Origin: Cymbidium sinense
Taxonomy: Eukaryota > Streptophyta > Magnoliopsida > Asparagales > Orchidaceae
Assembly (NCBI GenBank): GCA_021442155.1
Contig: CM038214.1
Span: forward strand, 56,948,514-57,012,513
Direction: 5' to 3'
DNA: 64,000 bases
Shown here: in pieces, positions 37,393 to 50,800 of the stretch
How the letters are laid out: every line of letters begins with the position of its first letter
How positions within the stretch are numbered: position 1 is the first letter of the stretch
Program-made: the position numbers and the translations under genes
Notes under the pieces: model-generated
Database searches by the model: none
Seen by the model: the letters and a program-made list of their open reading frames with translations, nothing else
What the model was told of the DNA's origin: nothing

Positions 37393-38703
37393 TTTGGGTT
37401 TAGGGGTTTAGGGTTTAGGGTTTTGGGGTTTAGGGTTTAGGGTCACTTTAGGGTTTGGGTTTAGGGTTGTGGTTTAGTTTAAGGTTTAGGGTTTGAGGAC
37501 TTTTATGGTTTAGGGTTTAGGGTTTTAGGGTTTTGGAGTTTAGGGTTTAGGGTTTAGGGTTGTAGGTTTAGGGTTTACAATTTCAATTTTGGGGTTAGTT
37601 TAAGGATTTAGGATTTAGGTTAGGGTTTTCATTTCATTTTAATTTATTTTAATTTATTTTATTAGGGTTTATTTATTTCTTTCATTAAGTAAGTGGTAGG
37701 TTTAGGTTTATTTTTTATTTTTATTTATTTAGTTGATTTTATTATATTTAGATTTATTATTTTAATTTTATTTGGTTTAGTTTATTTATTTGAGGTTTAT
37801 TTATTTTAGTTTAGGTTTTTTATTTTAGTTTATTTTTAAGGTTTAGGTTTAAATTTAAGTTTATTTTTTAGTTTAGTTTTATTTTTATTTTCTTTTTTAG
37901 GTTTAGGTTTTATTTTTATTTTTTGGTTTAGGTTTAGGGTTTTATTTTATTTTTTTAGGTTTATTTTAATTTTATTTTTAGTTTAGTTTTTATTTTATTC
38001 AGGTTTTCTATTTTTAGATTTTTTTTTTAATTTTTTAGTTTAGTTTAGGTTTTTATTTATTTTAATTTCGTTTAGTTTTTATTTTTTATTTACTTTATTT
38101 TAGTTTAGGTTTAGGTTTATTCTATTTTTATTTTAGGTTCAGGTTATTTTTAGTTTAGGGTTTAGGTTTGATTTTTTATTTATTTTTAGGTTTATTATTT
38201 AGGTTTAGGTTTATTTTTAGTTTTTATTTAGTTTTATTTTATTTTATTTAGGTTTTTTATTTTTTAGTTTAGTTTAGGTATTATTTATTTTATTTTTATT
38301 TGGTTTTTATTTTTTATTATATTTTCTTTTTAGTTTTAGGTTCAGGTTTATGTTTTAGTTTATGATTTTATTTTATTTTATTTTATTTAAGTTTTATTTA
38401 TTTTATTATATTTTTAGGTTTTATTAGTTTAGGTGAGCTTTTAACATTTAGGGTTTAGGGGTTTAGGGTTTAAGGTTTAGGGTTTGGGTTTTTAGGGTTT
38501 AGGTAGGTAGGAGTTTAGGGTTTGGGGTTTAGGGTATGGTTTTAGTTTAGGGTATTTAGGTTTGTTAGGTTTAGGGTAGAGTAGGGTTTAGGTTTGGTTT
38601 AGGGTTTAGAGTATGATTTTTTGTGGTTAGGTTTAGTGTTTTAGGTTTAGTTTTAGTTTAGGTTTGATTAGTTTACTTTAGTGTTTAGGTTTTTTGATTT
38701 TTT
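37393..38703 (-). repeat. Telomere-derived satellite
   Basis: TTTAGGG tracts at about 37395-37620 and 38440-38600 flank an AT-rich degenerate tract. A weaker linker (CATTAAGTAAGTGG) lies at about 37684. It ends at the A-run of GR-RBP copy 5. No gene. Confidence 0.88.
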
Positions 38704-39163
38704 TAAAAATAAATTTAGATTCAACATTTCTTCTTCGATTTCATCACTGTAATACACCAAGTTTTCTACACTAGCGATGATAAATAAAAATGAGCACACA
38801 TAGAGAAAATTAAAAACCCTAGATAATTAGAATCGTCTCTATTGTGAAGACACAATTCCCTAAGTAGAAGATCGGATTAGCCATTCTTTAGTTTGTCTAG
38901 TTTCCATCAGAACCACATCGGCCTCTTGAGTAGTGGGATCCACCATGATATCCCTGAACTCTCCCTCTTCCATCACCATAGTTGTAACCTCTATCACTCC
39001 TCATGCCTCCATAACCTCCACAGCTCTAACCACTACCTCCATACCCACCAGCACCTCTAGATCTCCCACCGCCACTATGATAATTGCTGCATCCACCTTC
39101 ACACCCATCTAGACAGCATAGTTGACAATGATGTTCCTCCATCAAGGTTCAACCCATTCTTAG
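38704..39163 (-). pseudogene. GR-RBP 3' fragment, copy 5
   Basis: The minus strand begins at the shared breakpoint (CCTAAGAATGGG), then N-L-D-G, a one-base deletion, and N-I-I-V-N-Y-A-V. The glycine-rich tail and about 180 bases of 3'UTR follow, down to an A-run near 38704. At the codon that is TAG in copies 2 and 3 it reads TAT (Tyr). RNP1 and RNP2 are missing. Several indels break the tail. Same origin as the other copies; non-functional. Confidence 0.8.
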
Positions 39164-42100
39164 GTTTAGGTTTTAGGTTTATTTATTTTTAATTTATTTA
39201 GTTACTGTGTATTTAGGAGGAGGACAATGTTTAAGGAGTTTAGAGGGTATGAGGGTGGTAGTTGAGTTTAGTGTGATTGTGGAGAAGGAGAGGGTTAGGG
39301 TAGGTAGGTTTAGGTCTGGGGTAGGTAGGGTTTAGGACTCATGATTCATTTTTAGTTGGTTTGGTCAGTTTAGGTTATCAGTCAGGTGTGGAGGTCAGTA
39401 GTCAGAGTGGAGGGTCAGGATTTAGGGTGGATTTAGGGTTGGTTCAGTCAAGGATAGGAGGATTTAGAGGCTGTGGAGGTTTGGGGTCAGAAGGGTGGTT
39501 AGGTTAAGGTTTAGGGTTTAGGGTTTAGGATTTAGGGTGTAGGGTTTAGGGTTTGGGGTTGAGGTTTTTTTTAAAATTAATTAAATTGGTAGGTTTAGGT
39601 TTATTAATTTTATTTAGTTTTTATTTATTTTAGTTTATTTCATTTTTTATTTTTATTTAGGTTTAATATTTACTTGAGTTTTTTTTATCTTTTTTAGGTT
39701 TAGGTTTAGATTTTTATTTTATTTATTTAGGTTTATATTTTTGGTTTTTTTATTTTAGGTTTATTTTTAGGTTTTATTTTTTAGTTTTAGTTGAGGATTA
39801 GTTTTAGTTTATTTTATTTTGCTTAGTTTATGTTTAAGTTTAGATTCAGTTTATTTTAGGATTAGGTTTAGGTTTTCTTTATTTTAGTTTAGGTTTAGTT
39901 TTATTTTATTTTTATTTTAACATTAGTGTTTTTATTAGTTTAGGGTTTAGGTTTTATTTTTTATTTATTTTTAGGTTTTAATTTAAGGTTTATTTTTTAG
40001 TTTTGGTTTTTATTTAGTTTTTATTATATTTTATTTTAGGTTTATTTTATTTGTATTTTACATTTAGTTTTTATTTTATTTATGCTTTTTATTCTTAAGT
40101 TTATTTTATTTTTTAGTTTAGTTTATGTTTTTATTTATTTTATTTTAATTTATTTTTAAAAGTTTATTTTATTTTATTTTTATGTTTAGGTTTATTTATT
40201 TATTTATTTTATTAGATTTTATTCATTTTAGGTTTTTTTGGTTTTAGGTTTAAGGTCTGTGGTTGGGGTCAAGGCTCTGGTAGTTTTGTGTTTAGGGTCA
40301 GGTCTAGGTTTAGGATTTGGGTGAGTTTAGGGTTTAGGATTCAAAGTTAGGGTTTAGTTTAGGTCCAAGGTAGGGTTTGGTTTAGGGTTTTGAGTATTTG
40401 GTTTAGGTTTAGGATTAGTAGGGTTTGTGGTAGTTTTAGTAGGGTGGTAGCTTTATTTAGTAGGGTTTGGGGTTTTAGTTTTTATAGCTTGTAGGGTTCA
40501 GGTTTTAAAATTAAGTAAACGAGTTTAGGTTTATTTAGTTTATTTTTTATTTATTTAAGTTTATTTTATTTTTTATTTTTATTTAGGTTTATTTTTTTAT
40601 TTAGTTTATTTATTTATTTTAGGTTTATTTATTTTAGTTTTGTTTTTTTATTTTTGTTTATTTCTTAGGTTTAGGTTTATTTTTTTACTTGAGTTTAATT
40701 TTTATTTTATTTTTTTAGGTTTAGGATTTAGGTTTTTATTTTAGGTTTATTTTTAGGTTTCAATTTTTAGATTAGGTTTAGGTTAATTTTTAGTTTATTA
40801 TATTTTATATAGTTTTGGTTTAGGCTTATGTTTTATTTATTTTAGTTTACATTTAAGTTTATTTTATTTTATTTATTTAATTTTATTTTAGGTTTATCTT
40901 TTTTTTTTTTTAGTTTAGGTTTTTTTTATTTAGGTTTTATTTTGGTTTATTTTTAAGTTTAGGTTTGTATTTAGTTTTATTTTAATTTATTTTAGGTTTA
41001 TTTTATTCTTATTTTATGTTTAGTTATTATTTTATTTAGGTTTTATTCTTAAGTTTATTTTATTTTTAGTTTTAGTTTAGATTTTATATATTATCTTTAG
41101 TTTTTATTTATTTATTTTATTTTAGGATTAGGTTTAGGTTTTAGTTTAAGTTTTATTTTATTTTATTTTAGTTTAGTTATTTATTTATTTTATTGTTAGT
41201 TTTATTTACTTTTAGTTTTATTTGTGGTTTAGTGGGTTTAGGGTTTGTGGTTCTCAATTTAGTTAGGGTTTAGGGTTTAGGGTTTAGTGTTTGTGGTGGG
41301 GTTTAGGGTTTTGAGGGTTTAGGGTTTAGGGTTTAGGATTTTAGGGTTCATGGTTTTTTTTTGTAAATTAAAAACCGACAGTTTAGTTTATTTATTTTTA
41401 TTTTATTTATTTTAGTTTATTTTTTTAACTTCTTTAGATTTATTTTTATTTTTATTTAGTTTAGTTTTTTTATTTGAATTTTATTTATTTTAGCTAAGAT
41501 TTATATTTTAGTTTCTTTGTTAGGTTTAGGTTTATTTTTTTAGTTGAGTTTTATTTTTATTTTATTTTTTAGGTTTAGGTTTTATTTCTTATTTTTAGTT
41601 TCACATTTAGGTTTTCTTTTATTTAGTTTAGGTTTTAGGTTTTATTTTAGGTTTATTTTATATTTTATTTTTTTAGTTTAGTAGATATTTTAGTTTTATT
41701 TTAGGATTAGGTTTAGGTTTCTTTTATTTTAGTTTAGTTTATTTAGTTTTTTTTAGGTTTAGGTTTATTTTATTTTTTTGTTTATTTTTTTCTTTTAGGT
41801 TTGGTTTTAGGTTTAGATTTAGGTTTTAATTTTTCATTTATTTTGGTTTTAATTTTATTTTTAGTTTTTATTTATTTTTGTTTAGGTTTAGTTTATTTTA
41901 ATTTTTTTTAGGTTTAGGTTTTATTTAGTTTTAGTTTAGGATTTATTTTTTATTTATTTTAGGTTTATTTTTTGGTTTAGATTTTATTTTAGTTTTTTTT
42001 TTATTTTTTTTTTATTTTTTTTTTAGTTTTCATTTTATTTAGGCTTTTACCTTAGGTTTATTTTATTTTAGTTTAGTTTTGGTTTTATTTATTTAATTTT

Positions 42101-42796
42101 AATTTTGATTTATTTAATTTATTTAATTTTGGTTTAGGTTTAGGGTTTTAGTTTGCTTTTTTTTGAAATTTTATTTAGGTTTAGTATTTTATTTTTTTTT
42201 TAGGTTTATTTAGCATAGGTTAAGTTTTAGAGTTTATGATTTTTATTAGTTTTTTATTAGTTAGGTTAGGTTTATGGTTAGGTTTAGTTTAGTAAGTTTA
42301 TTTTTTAGGGTTTAGGGTTGTTAGTTTTTTTTAATTTTATTTATACATTTTAACCTTTTTAAATTAGGGTTTAGGTTTATTAAGTTTATTGTTATTTTAT
42401 TTTAGTATTTTATTTTATTTATTTTAGGTTTATTTTTATTTTATTTTAGTTTATTTTATTTATTTTAGTTTAGGTGTTTACTTCTTTTAGGTTTAGGTTT
42501 TATTTGTTTTAGTTTGTTTATTTTAGTTTAGGTTTAGTTTATTTTATTTTATTTAGGTTTGGTTTTTTAGCTTAGTGTTTAAGTTTTATTTATTTATTTT
42601 ATGTTTTATTTTTTAGGTTTAGATTTTATTTAGCTATTATTTTATTTTATTTTAGGTTTAGTTTTATTTTATTTAGGTTTTATTTATTTTATTTTTGTTT
42701 AGTTCTTATTTTTTATTTTATTTTCTTTTTAAGTTTAGGTTTAGGTTTAGGTTTTAGTTTAAGTTTTTATTTTATTTTTATTTTTTTTATTTAGGG
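39164..42796 (-). repeat. Telomere-derived satellite, partly G-rich and irregular
   Basis: TTTAGGG tracts lie at about 39505-39560 and 41225-41355. Linkers or remnants at about 39574 (AAATTAATTAAATTGG), 40510 (AAAATTAAGTAAACG) and 41363 give units of about 0.94 and 0.85 kb. Two stretches (39200-39500 and 40255-40480) are rich in GGTCAG, GTGGAGG and GTAGGG words. They mirror the CTGACC-rich stretches at 1290-1525 and 5050-5225. From 41.4 to 42.8 kb it is almost wholly TTTATTTTAG-type AT-rich repeat. No gene. Confidence 0.87.
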
Positions 42797-43470
42797 ATTT
42801 ATATAGGGAAACATCAAGGCCATCATTGCTAGCATACCTCTTGTAGCCCATCATCCCAAGTCCATCATCCTGCAAGGCTGCAAACTCTTGCAAGTAGCAT
42901 ACGTAATAGCCAAGAACAAAACCACCAAAATAAATAAGCCAAATAAGGTAGAAAAATAACCACCATCAGGATGTAGCGATATAGAAGAACACCAAAGCCA
43001 CCACCAAAGAGGAATAGCAACATCAATGGGAGCAAGCATCTTGACCTTAACAACACAAACCGGAAAAAACCATGACAAAAAGAAAAAACCACAAGAGCTC
43101 ATGTCTTCCACATGAAAATAGGAAAGGTAGCAAGGCTATCACTCAAACTAGAAAAGGGGAAGTAGTACTAAGAGAGAAGAGCATAGCAAGAGTAGGCCAA
43201 CCATGTCACCAATAGAATAAAAAATAAAGGTGAAAACAATCACCCATCTAACAAACCTAGCTAGCCAAAATAGCTAACAAACCCAAACACCAATGGAAAA
43301 TCCAAATCGGAAAAGATCAACAACATCCATCATGCTAAAATAACCCAAGACACCGGAAAAGGTAGAAGCAAATAGCGACATCCACCAAACCCAACCAAAG
43401 TAGCAAAATTCTAATCTAGGTGAGGTGAATAGCCGAAAAAACAAAATGGAGCAATGACTAGTAAAAGACT
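42797..43470 (-). mobile_element. LINE fragment E (3'UTR piece only)
   Basis: Begins right after degraded TTTAGGG sequence with GGGAAACATCAAGGCCATCATTG, close to LINE B near 23773. It then runs through CCAAC-rich sequence resembling the LINE C 3'UTR. It has no A-tail and no ORF2, so both ends are broken. The right edge near 43470 passes into the LTR-like unit U0, but the exact border cannot be set by eye. Confidence 0.7.
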
Positions 43471-44420
43471 AAATTTGATTTGATTGTCCTTTCAAATTAA
43501 TTTAACAAGTTTATGCTTATCCATTCCTTTCCAATCATGTTAAATGTTATATGTCATTTAAAATCATACATTCAACTTTTCAAAATTAATTAAAGTAAAT
43601 GGTTTTCCTTTATTTCAAGCTTGCATGTGTTGATTTATTTTATAATATATGTGGCTATTATTAACACTATTCATCCAAGCGTATTTTCTAAATTTATAAA
43701 TGAATGGTTATATATGCTATGAATGCTAGTTATAAATACATAGGATATGTATGTGATTATAGCTTAAATGTATCAAGTGAAGCTCCTTTCCTTTTATTCA
43801 TGTATTCATTTATGTAAGTGAGAATGTTAATGGGTATATAGTCTGGACATCCCAGGAATATGAGGTTTTAGTTAGCCCCAAGGAGGTCTTTTGATTACCT
43901 CACTTCCCTGGTTTTAACAATATGTACTCCATTTGATTTCATTCTTATGTATTTTAATACTAGAATTTGAATGAGGCTTTAATTCATATACATAATTGAT
44001 TCAATCAAATTAAATATCATTTTGCATGATTTTCATTCTCTAAATTATGAATACATGTGTATGAATCTAAGAAAAGTGGTATATAGTCTAGACATCTTGG
44101 GAATACTGAAGCTTTAGCTAGCCTTGAAGTCATTTGATTACCTCCTGATTTAACAAAGCCATGTACTTGCTTATATATTTTATACATACGTGTGTGTATT
44201 TAATTTGAGAATGGCAATACTTACTTTTTATTAAAAATACATGCATTTTTAGTTGTTCAGGTGATTGAATTAATTGATCATGTGATTTGGAGCTCTCTTT
44301 CTTATGTTCATGCATGTAAATTTACATATGGTTTGAATGTAATGGTAAATAGTCTAGATAACCCAGGAATATGAGGCTTTAGGTAGCCCCAAGGAGGTCT
44401 ATTGATCTCATTTAGAATGA
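43471..44420 (+). mobile_element. LTR-like unit U0, partial
   Basis: About 950 bases colinear with 48030-48680 of unit U1: both hold GCATGTGTTG, GTGGCTATTATNA and, further on, GTCTAGACA. Inside it a block (TAGTCTRGACATCCCAGGAATATGAGG...AGCCCCAAGGAGGTCT) occurs three times, at about 43838, 44076 and 44348, i.e. a 240-270-base tandem repeat. No coding capacity. It is probably a truncated long terminal repeat. Confidence 0.6.
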
Positions 44421-44552
44421 GCTCTCAACCCCTCCATCTTAGACATAGGACTCCCCTTAGACTTTAATAATTCCTTAGTCTTAAGAGACATCTAGTGATT
44501 AGGTGGACACTCAACCTAGCCTAGACATCTTAAAGGTTCCTTGATATTTTCT

Positions 44553-45000
44553 CATTAATCATTTATATTCTCATTTATATTCACATATATAAATGAAATA
44601 TAAATTCAAACTAATCAAACTATACTCAAAGTTCAAAATCAATTCATGAAATTTTCTTTAAGTCCCTTAATTTCCTTCTTAAGGACATAGCCAAAATCAT
44701 GATCAAACCAAATCAAACTCATGATATTTTCTCATAATTCATTTATATCCTCATTTATATTCACATATATAAATGAAATATAAATATAAATCAATCAAAC
44801 CAATTTCAAAATTCAAATCCCTAGCCAAAATTTCCCAAGTCCTTTAAAATTCCCTTTTAATGGACTTAGCCTAAATCATCATGATCAAATCACTTAAAAT
44901 ACTTGAAATTTTCTCATGCCCATTTATATTCTCATTTATATTCACATATATAAATGAAATATAAATTCAAACAATCAAAACTAATTCCAAAAAATCAAAC
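44553..45000. repeat. 180-bp tandem repeat, three units, each with a long hairpin
   Basis: The word TCACATATATAAATGAA recurs at 44581, 44761 and about 44942, so the period is 180 bases. Each unit carries ATTTATATTCTCATTTATAT, a 6-base loop and ATATAAATGAAATATAAAT. The two arms are complementary over 19 bases apart from one bulged C on the left arm. Flanks between hairpins are more diverged. No coding sense. Confidence 0.85.
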
Positions 45001-46300
45001 CTCAAAATCCAACCTAAGCCTTTCAAGTCAAAATCTTGAACTTAACTAAATCAATTTCAAATCAAGCCAAACTCTTGATTTTCCTTAATGATTCATCAAC
45101 CCTACAATCATGAATCCATATATAAATGCAAACTTAAATCACTTAACCAAAACCCAAGTAAAAAATTGAACCCCAAATCCCTTCATATTCTTCCTTTGAA
45201 TATGAACTTGTCAAATGGATCAAACCCCATTTGACTTCAAATCACCTGCAAATAGAGTTATATTTCAATTATAAGTTCATATACAAATTCAATGAAACTC
45301 AAATCAAGCTTTGACCAAGCCATTTGACCCACTTAGGCTCACTTGATGTTACCTAAAGTACCCTTATGAGCCAAATTCTAATCCTAACCAAATTGGATTG
45401 AATCAAACTCAAATATGCCTCTCATCATGATCAACAAACATCATGAGATGATCAATCACTCACATTGGGTCAAACCAAGTCAAACCTATGGGTTGACCAA
45501 GTGAACACTAAACCCAAAACACCTAACATATTCCACCATAGTCCAAATTGATTGAAACCAATGATCTAGGTTCATTCATGAACTATGTTTGAACTTAACC
45601 AAGTAAACATTTGGGCCTAACCTATCCCAATTGGCCACTTGACCCAAGTTGACCCAACTTGACCTAAAAAGTAATAATGTGTCAAAACTTATTCTAAGCC
45701 AAATTTATTGAAACTAATGAGTCAAGTTCATTCCAAATCACTTGTTGAACTTGACCAATGCCTCAATTAGCCAACTAGACCCAACTAGCCCAATTGATCT
45801 TAGACTGAGGGGTCATGTTGAGCCAAATTCAAACTTAACCAAAATTGATTAGAAACAAAGATACCAATCCACTCCATGACTAACCAAACCTAAACCTACC
45901 TTGTTAAATAGGTCAAATGGGTCAAATAGGTAAACTTGACCCATTTAACCTAAGTGAAGTCATATGAACCAAATACAAAAAAAATATCCAAATTGAACCA
46001 AACCAAAGCCACCAAAACATTTAAAATGGTCATATGAACTTGACCCAACCTTTGGTTTGACCCAATTTGACCAATTAGTTAACTTGACCCAAGTTGACCC
46101 ATTTTTGACCTAAATGGGTCAACATGAGCCAAACCTTATCAAATGAATTCTAAATCTCATAAAACTTAGCCAAACCTAGTTTCTCCACATACCCAACATA
46201 TCCAAATTGAAAAATCAGCCCAAATGGTCCCAAGGCCATCCTAAGCTTTCTAAGAGGATTTGAAATAGCTACTTTTTGGTCTTCTCCATTAAAAAAAAAG
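45001..46300. repeat. TTGACC-rich region with diffuse tandem repeats
   Basis: Non-coding. From 45290 to 46150 the words TTGACCC, CAAGTTGACC and GGGTCAA are very dense. A block (CCAAATTGATTGAAACNAATGA) recurs near 45545, 45700 and 45840, at spacings of about 140-155 bases. I recognise no gene. It is likely interior or LTR sequence of a decayed retrotransposon. Confidence 0.55.
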
Positions 46301-47879
46301 GTAGCTCACTTGAACCTTCAACTTCCTCTACACTCAAATCCATTCCAATTGCTCTCACACTCAGAGGATCAATCTAAGTACTCAAGCTCTCATTCAAGTT
46401 TCCAAAGCAAGGAGAGCCTTAATTGGATCAAAGTTGCAAAGGAGGTTAAGTGGTGTTGGTCCATAGGAAGATCCACTCCAAGGCTTGAAACTTTCAAGGG
46501 CTTTGTCTCCACTAGGCGAAGCTACCTCATCAAGCTGCCAATGATCACTTTCTGAGGTATGAAATTTTTACTTAGTATAGGTGGTGTTGGTTTTTATGAA
46601 AGAAATTTTCAAGTCATGAGAAATCCATCATTGGATAGGTCCTTATTATCTTTAGATGGTGTGGGAACAATTTTCCAATCCAAGCTCAATCGAGCTCGGA
46701 TCTTCCCTAAGATCATGGAAGGCCTCTATTAATCCTAAGGAAGAACTCGGGTGATCCTAGCCATCCATTATTTTGGATGGGCCATGATTATTCCACATTT
46801 TAGAATTAATTATACCTTTTATAAACTATGGGTTAATCGTTGGTTGATCCTTGATCAAAATAGGATCAAAGCACATCCAACAGTGCGCCATTTGGATGTG
46901 ACATTTAAGTAAGTGGCTCATGGTACGATGCATGTAAAGCGCGTTGACGCCACCGCCATGTGTCTATGAGTGAGATTAGTTAAGGGATTTAATTAATGAT
47001 TATTAATCTCCTAATTTTAAAAAATTCATATCTTCTTCAATAAAATTCAGAAAAATATGAGGTAAAATCCTATGGAAAGATAATTCAACCTAAAATATTT
47101 TAAAAATAATTTCAATGGATTTTGAATTATCCTTTTTTCTAATTTTGGGTTTTAATGGAAATCATATTTTCCTAATTACTTCTTAATTAATTCTCTGATT
47201 AATCCCAAACCTCTTAAGTATGTTTTAAAGGATGACCTCTGCCTCCCCTAATTTTCTTGGGATTTATTTATGGCTTAATTGGGAGAACTACAAATGTGTT
47301 TTTTAATTACCCTCCTCATGTAATTAAGATTAATTAGGGTTTGGATTAGTGTTTAAATCCATTATTAAGGTTAATTAAGGTTAGAACCAATAAATAGGAG
47401 GCTTAGGAAATACGTTTGGGGTATTTCCCCTAAGCTATTCCCTAAACCCTCTTTTCCTTAATCCTCTCTCTTAAGGGTTAATTCATTAATTATCCCATTA
47501 ATAATTTCTAAAAATTATAAAATCTTCTAGACCTTAAATAATCTACTTTAGGTAAATTCTTAGGTGTTTAAGAGCCTACATCTAATTAAGAAAATAAAAA
47601 CCCAATTCATATATATGAAGGGGTGTTTTGAAATTATGTAAACCCCTTAGCTTAATTAACCATTAATAATGAGCTAAATTGCATTAGGCCCTTTTCTTCC
47701 TAGGTGCATTACAAACTTAAATTCTTTGTGAGTTTTATATCATCTCATTGGCTCATAATTACTTGGTTAACAATGTTAAGGTGGTGTGTAGGTAATTAAC
47801 TTGCTTAATTCATTCCTTAACCTAATTAACATATAAAAAATGAATCTAATCATCTAAAAATTAAACAAAATATCAAACA
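46301..47879 (+). other. Possible retrotransposon leader or LTR promoter region
   Basis: An 81-codon plus-strand frame (46310-46555) matches no family I recognise. It ends in a stop next to GAGGTATG, which resembles a plant splice donor. Around 47385-47400, CCAATAAATAGGAGG could be a TATA-type promoter, followed by a C/T-rich stretch CCCTCTTTTCCTTAATCCTC. That order fits a plant LTR promoter feeding unit U1. These readings rest on short motifs only and are weak. Confidence 0.25.
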
Positions 47880-50800
47880 CATGTGGGACTGGGTTAGAAA
47901 TAGTAAACTCAATCCAATTTTTCAAAATTAAATGAAACTTAAAACTAAACAAAAATCACATTGAATACACTTTGATTTATTTTAAACTTTCTTATTTCAT
48001 AAGAATGTCTTTAGGATTTAATTAAAGTGAATGTGCTTACATGCTTTCATTGCTTTGATTCTTTCCTCAACATGTTAAATGTGTATGTCAAATGGTTTCA
48101 TGCATTCATATTTTTCAAAATCAAATTCAAAATGAAATTGTTTACTTTATGTCAAATTTGCATGTGTTGGCTAAAGTAGAAATATGAGTGGCTATTATCA
48201 CTACTAAATTCAAATTATTTTCAAAACACATAAATCAATTATCAAATCTAAAAGTTTGCTACTTATATTTTAAATATATGCTTGCATGTGAAGAAAATAT
48301 AAGGATGTGCTTAGCATATGTTTCCCTTCTCTTTTATGTTAGTATAGTTTTGAATAGGAGTTGGTAAGATGTATGGTTCATTTGAAAAGAACCTAACACT
48401 TACCTAATTCTATATCCTATCAATTCCTATGCTATCACTTAAGAAGGGTTACCTATGCTTGTACAGATAAATTGCATAAACAAAATGAATCAATTAATAC
48501 AACTTTTGCATTCTTTCTTTTCCAATTTATTTCTTTTGTACACATGTTTGTATTTAAGGAAAGTGGTATATTTGTCTAGACAACCCCAAAGTTGAGTCTT
48601 TAAGTAGCTCTAAGTAGGTCTTGTACCTTACAACTTATGTTAATAATGGCAGACTCACTTATGCCTTTCTTACTTTCATTTGTTCATGTGAAAAATTGGA
48701 TAAAGAAACCCTCTTCTACTTAAAGAAAATCACACATCTTCAATTTCCAAATTTCCTTAAATGGATTACTTAGCATGCATCATAAAGTGTGTTAAATATT
48801 CTCATTTGTATGATAAATATGCTTAGGACTCATTCATTGCATGTTATACATGTTGGCAAAGAAATGAAGTAATGTGTGTTTTGTGAATTTGGTTCATTTT
48901 ATTTTATCTTAAAATGCCTTTCTTTTTAAATTGGTTAGTTTAGAGTTCATATAAACTTAGGATTAATTAAAAGACTTAATCAAAACATTCACTAAACAAA
49001 ACTAAAATGTCAATCTACTTTAGAAATTACTTAGGTTAGGGAAGGAAAGAGAAGTTCTCTTCTCTTTCCCTCTCTTTATAACTCAATAATTAATTGTAGG
49101 AATCATTTGAACCAAATCAAAACATGAAATAAAATCAACCCAAAATAATTAAACAACTTAAATAAAACCATCCTCTAAGTTGAACATGTTTCCATACTTA
49201 GAAAATTTGAACCATAAGCATACAATACAAACCTTTAAAGCACACATTAGGCTAAGTCACCACTTCTAGTTTTAGGTTTGGGCATGCATGGTTTGATGTT
49301 TTGTTTATTTTGTGATATATGTTTTAGACTGGATGTTAGGGTGTATGCTCATAGAATAAATGGTAAGGCAATCCTAGTCTAACCATTATTTATCGGGATT
49401 GTGCTTAAGATGCGCTATCATAATTTAAAATATAAATACTTTTTCTTGTAGGTGCTTTATACTCCTAAGCATAATCCAATAGTCTAGGTGGACTTAGTCA
49501 CCCATGTGTGGAGTAATAAGTCCAATATACATGCTTGGGATTTGTGTGATTTATTTTAGCTAATCTTTATTTTGCAGGTGTTAATTAGATTTCTATTATT
49601 TTCCTTTTCATGTAAATTTGTGCAATTAGAATTTTGGAATGATTATTTTGTGGATTAAGATAAATATTGGTCATAAGATCTTATCTTATGCACCATGTGA
49701 AGTCTTGGAGTATCTATCTTCGAACCATCCAAAAGAAGGAACCAAAGAAGAAAAAAGGAAAGAAGAAGAAAGAAGAAAAGAAGAAAGAAGAAATGAAGCT
49801 TGAAGACCACCATAATAATGAATTCCTTGCTTAATTGTAATTTAATTCATTGGTAATCTGGGTTGTATAAGGGTAGAGCTCGGCTACCCAATTTGCTATT
49901 TTCGGGTTTGTGCGGTGGTGCCTGACCACAATGGCCTCTTATTCTTTTTGTGATTATCTTTATAAATTGATTGATGATTTATTTATATTTTGCATTAAGT
50001 GGTATATTTTCCCAGTTTCTTCCTTGCTTTATGTATGGCCTAATGTGGATTAGGCTCTTTAGGGAAAAATAAATCTCTTACAAACTTAACAACTCAAACT
50101 TAAAATAAAGAACTCATAACCTCACCTAAATCTTAGGTTTAAAATCAAGATAAAAGAATTAGCAACCCTTAGCTGGATGAATATTTCTTTTACAATATCA
50201 TGCATAAATGCATCTTATTTCACTCTTGATTGGAGGGCTTCCACCTTTCCGAGAAACTCTTGATCTTTGAGAGCCATGGTGGAAACACACCTCCTCCTCC
50301 GATTTTGGCCATTAACTTTATTTCTCATGCATTAGGCATATGAATCTTATTAGCCAAAGTCAAAATAATTGTCTAAAAATGAAAATAAAATGAAATCTGA
50401 ATTGCATTAGATTTAGGTTATTTGAAGCATGTCCTTACATGATCTAGTCTCTTTCGTGAGTTTAAGGACTTAGTCTCTTTCTAAATAAATAATAGCCTAG
50501 CTATCTTGCATAAGCATAAAGACTTGCCAACATGTATTTAAAATCATAGGAGGAGTTAGTTGGCGGCTACCCCTAGGCGGTTGTAAGTCCAAGTAGGTGG
50601 TTTGTCCTCTTGTGGAGGCAAACCAAATACCCATTTTCTTAGATTTAGGTTGTGATTTTGGCACTCACCAAGATCCCTAGATTTAAGTTTGAGGTTGCTT
50701 CTCCCTTTATGGGCCATTTAAAACCTCACCTCTTAGGCATTTCTTTAATCTTGTGTTAAGGAATTCATAAGCCCTAAATTTCTAATCAAAATGTAACTCA

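Noticed and set aside
45290..46150. Dense W-box (TTGACC) regulatory cluster
   Set aside because: The words are part of a diffuse tandem repeat in decayed retrotransposon DNA with no adjacent gene, so a defence-gene promoter is not supported.
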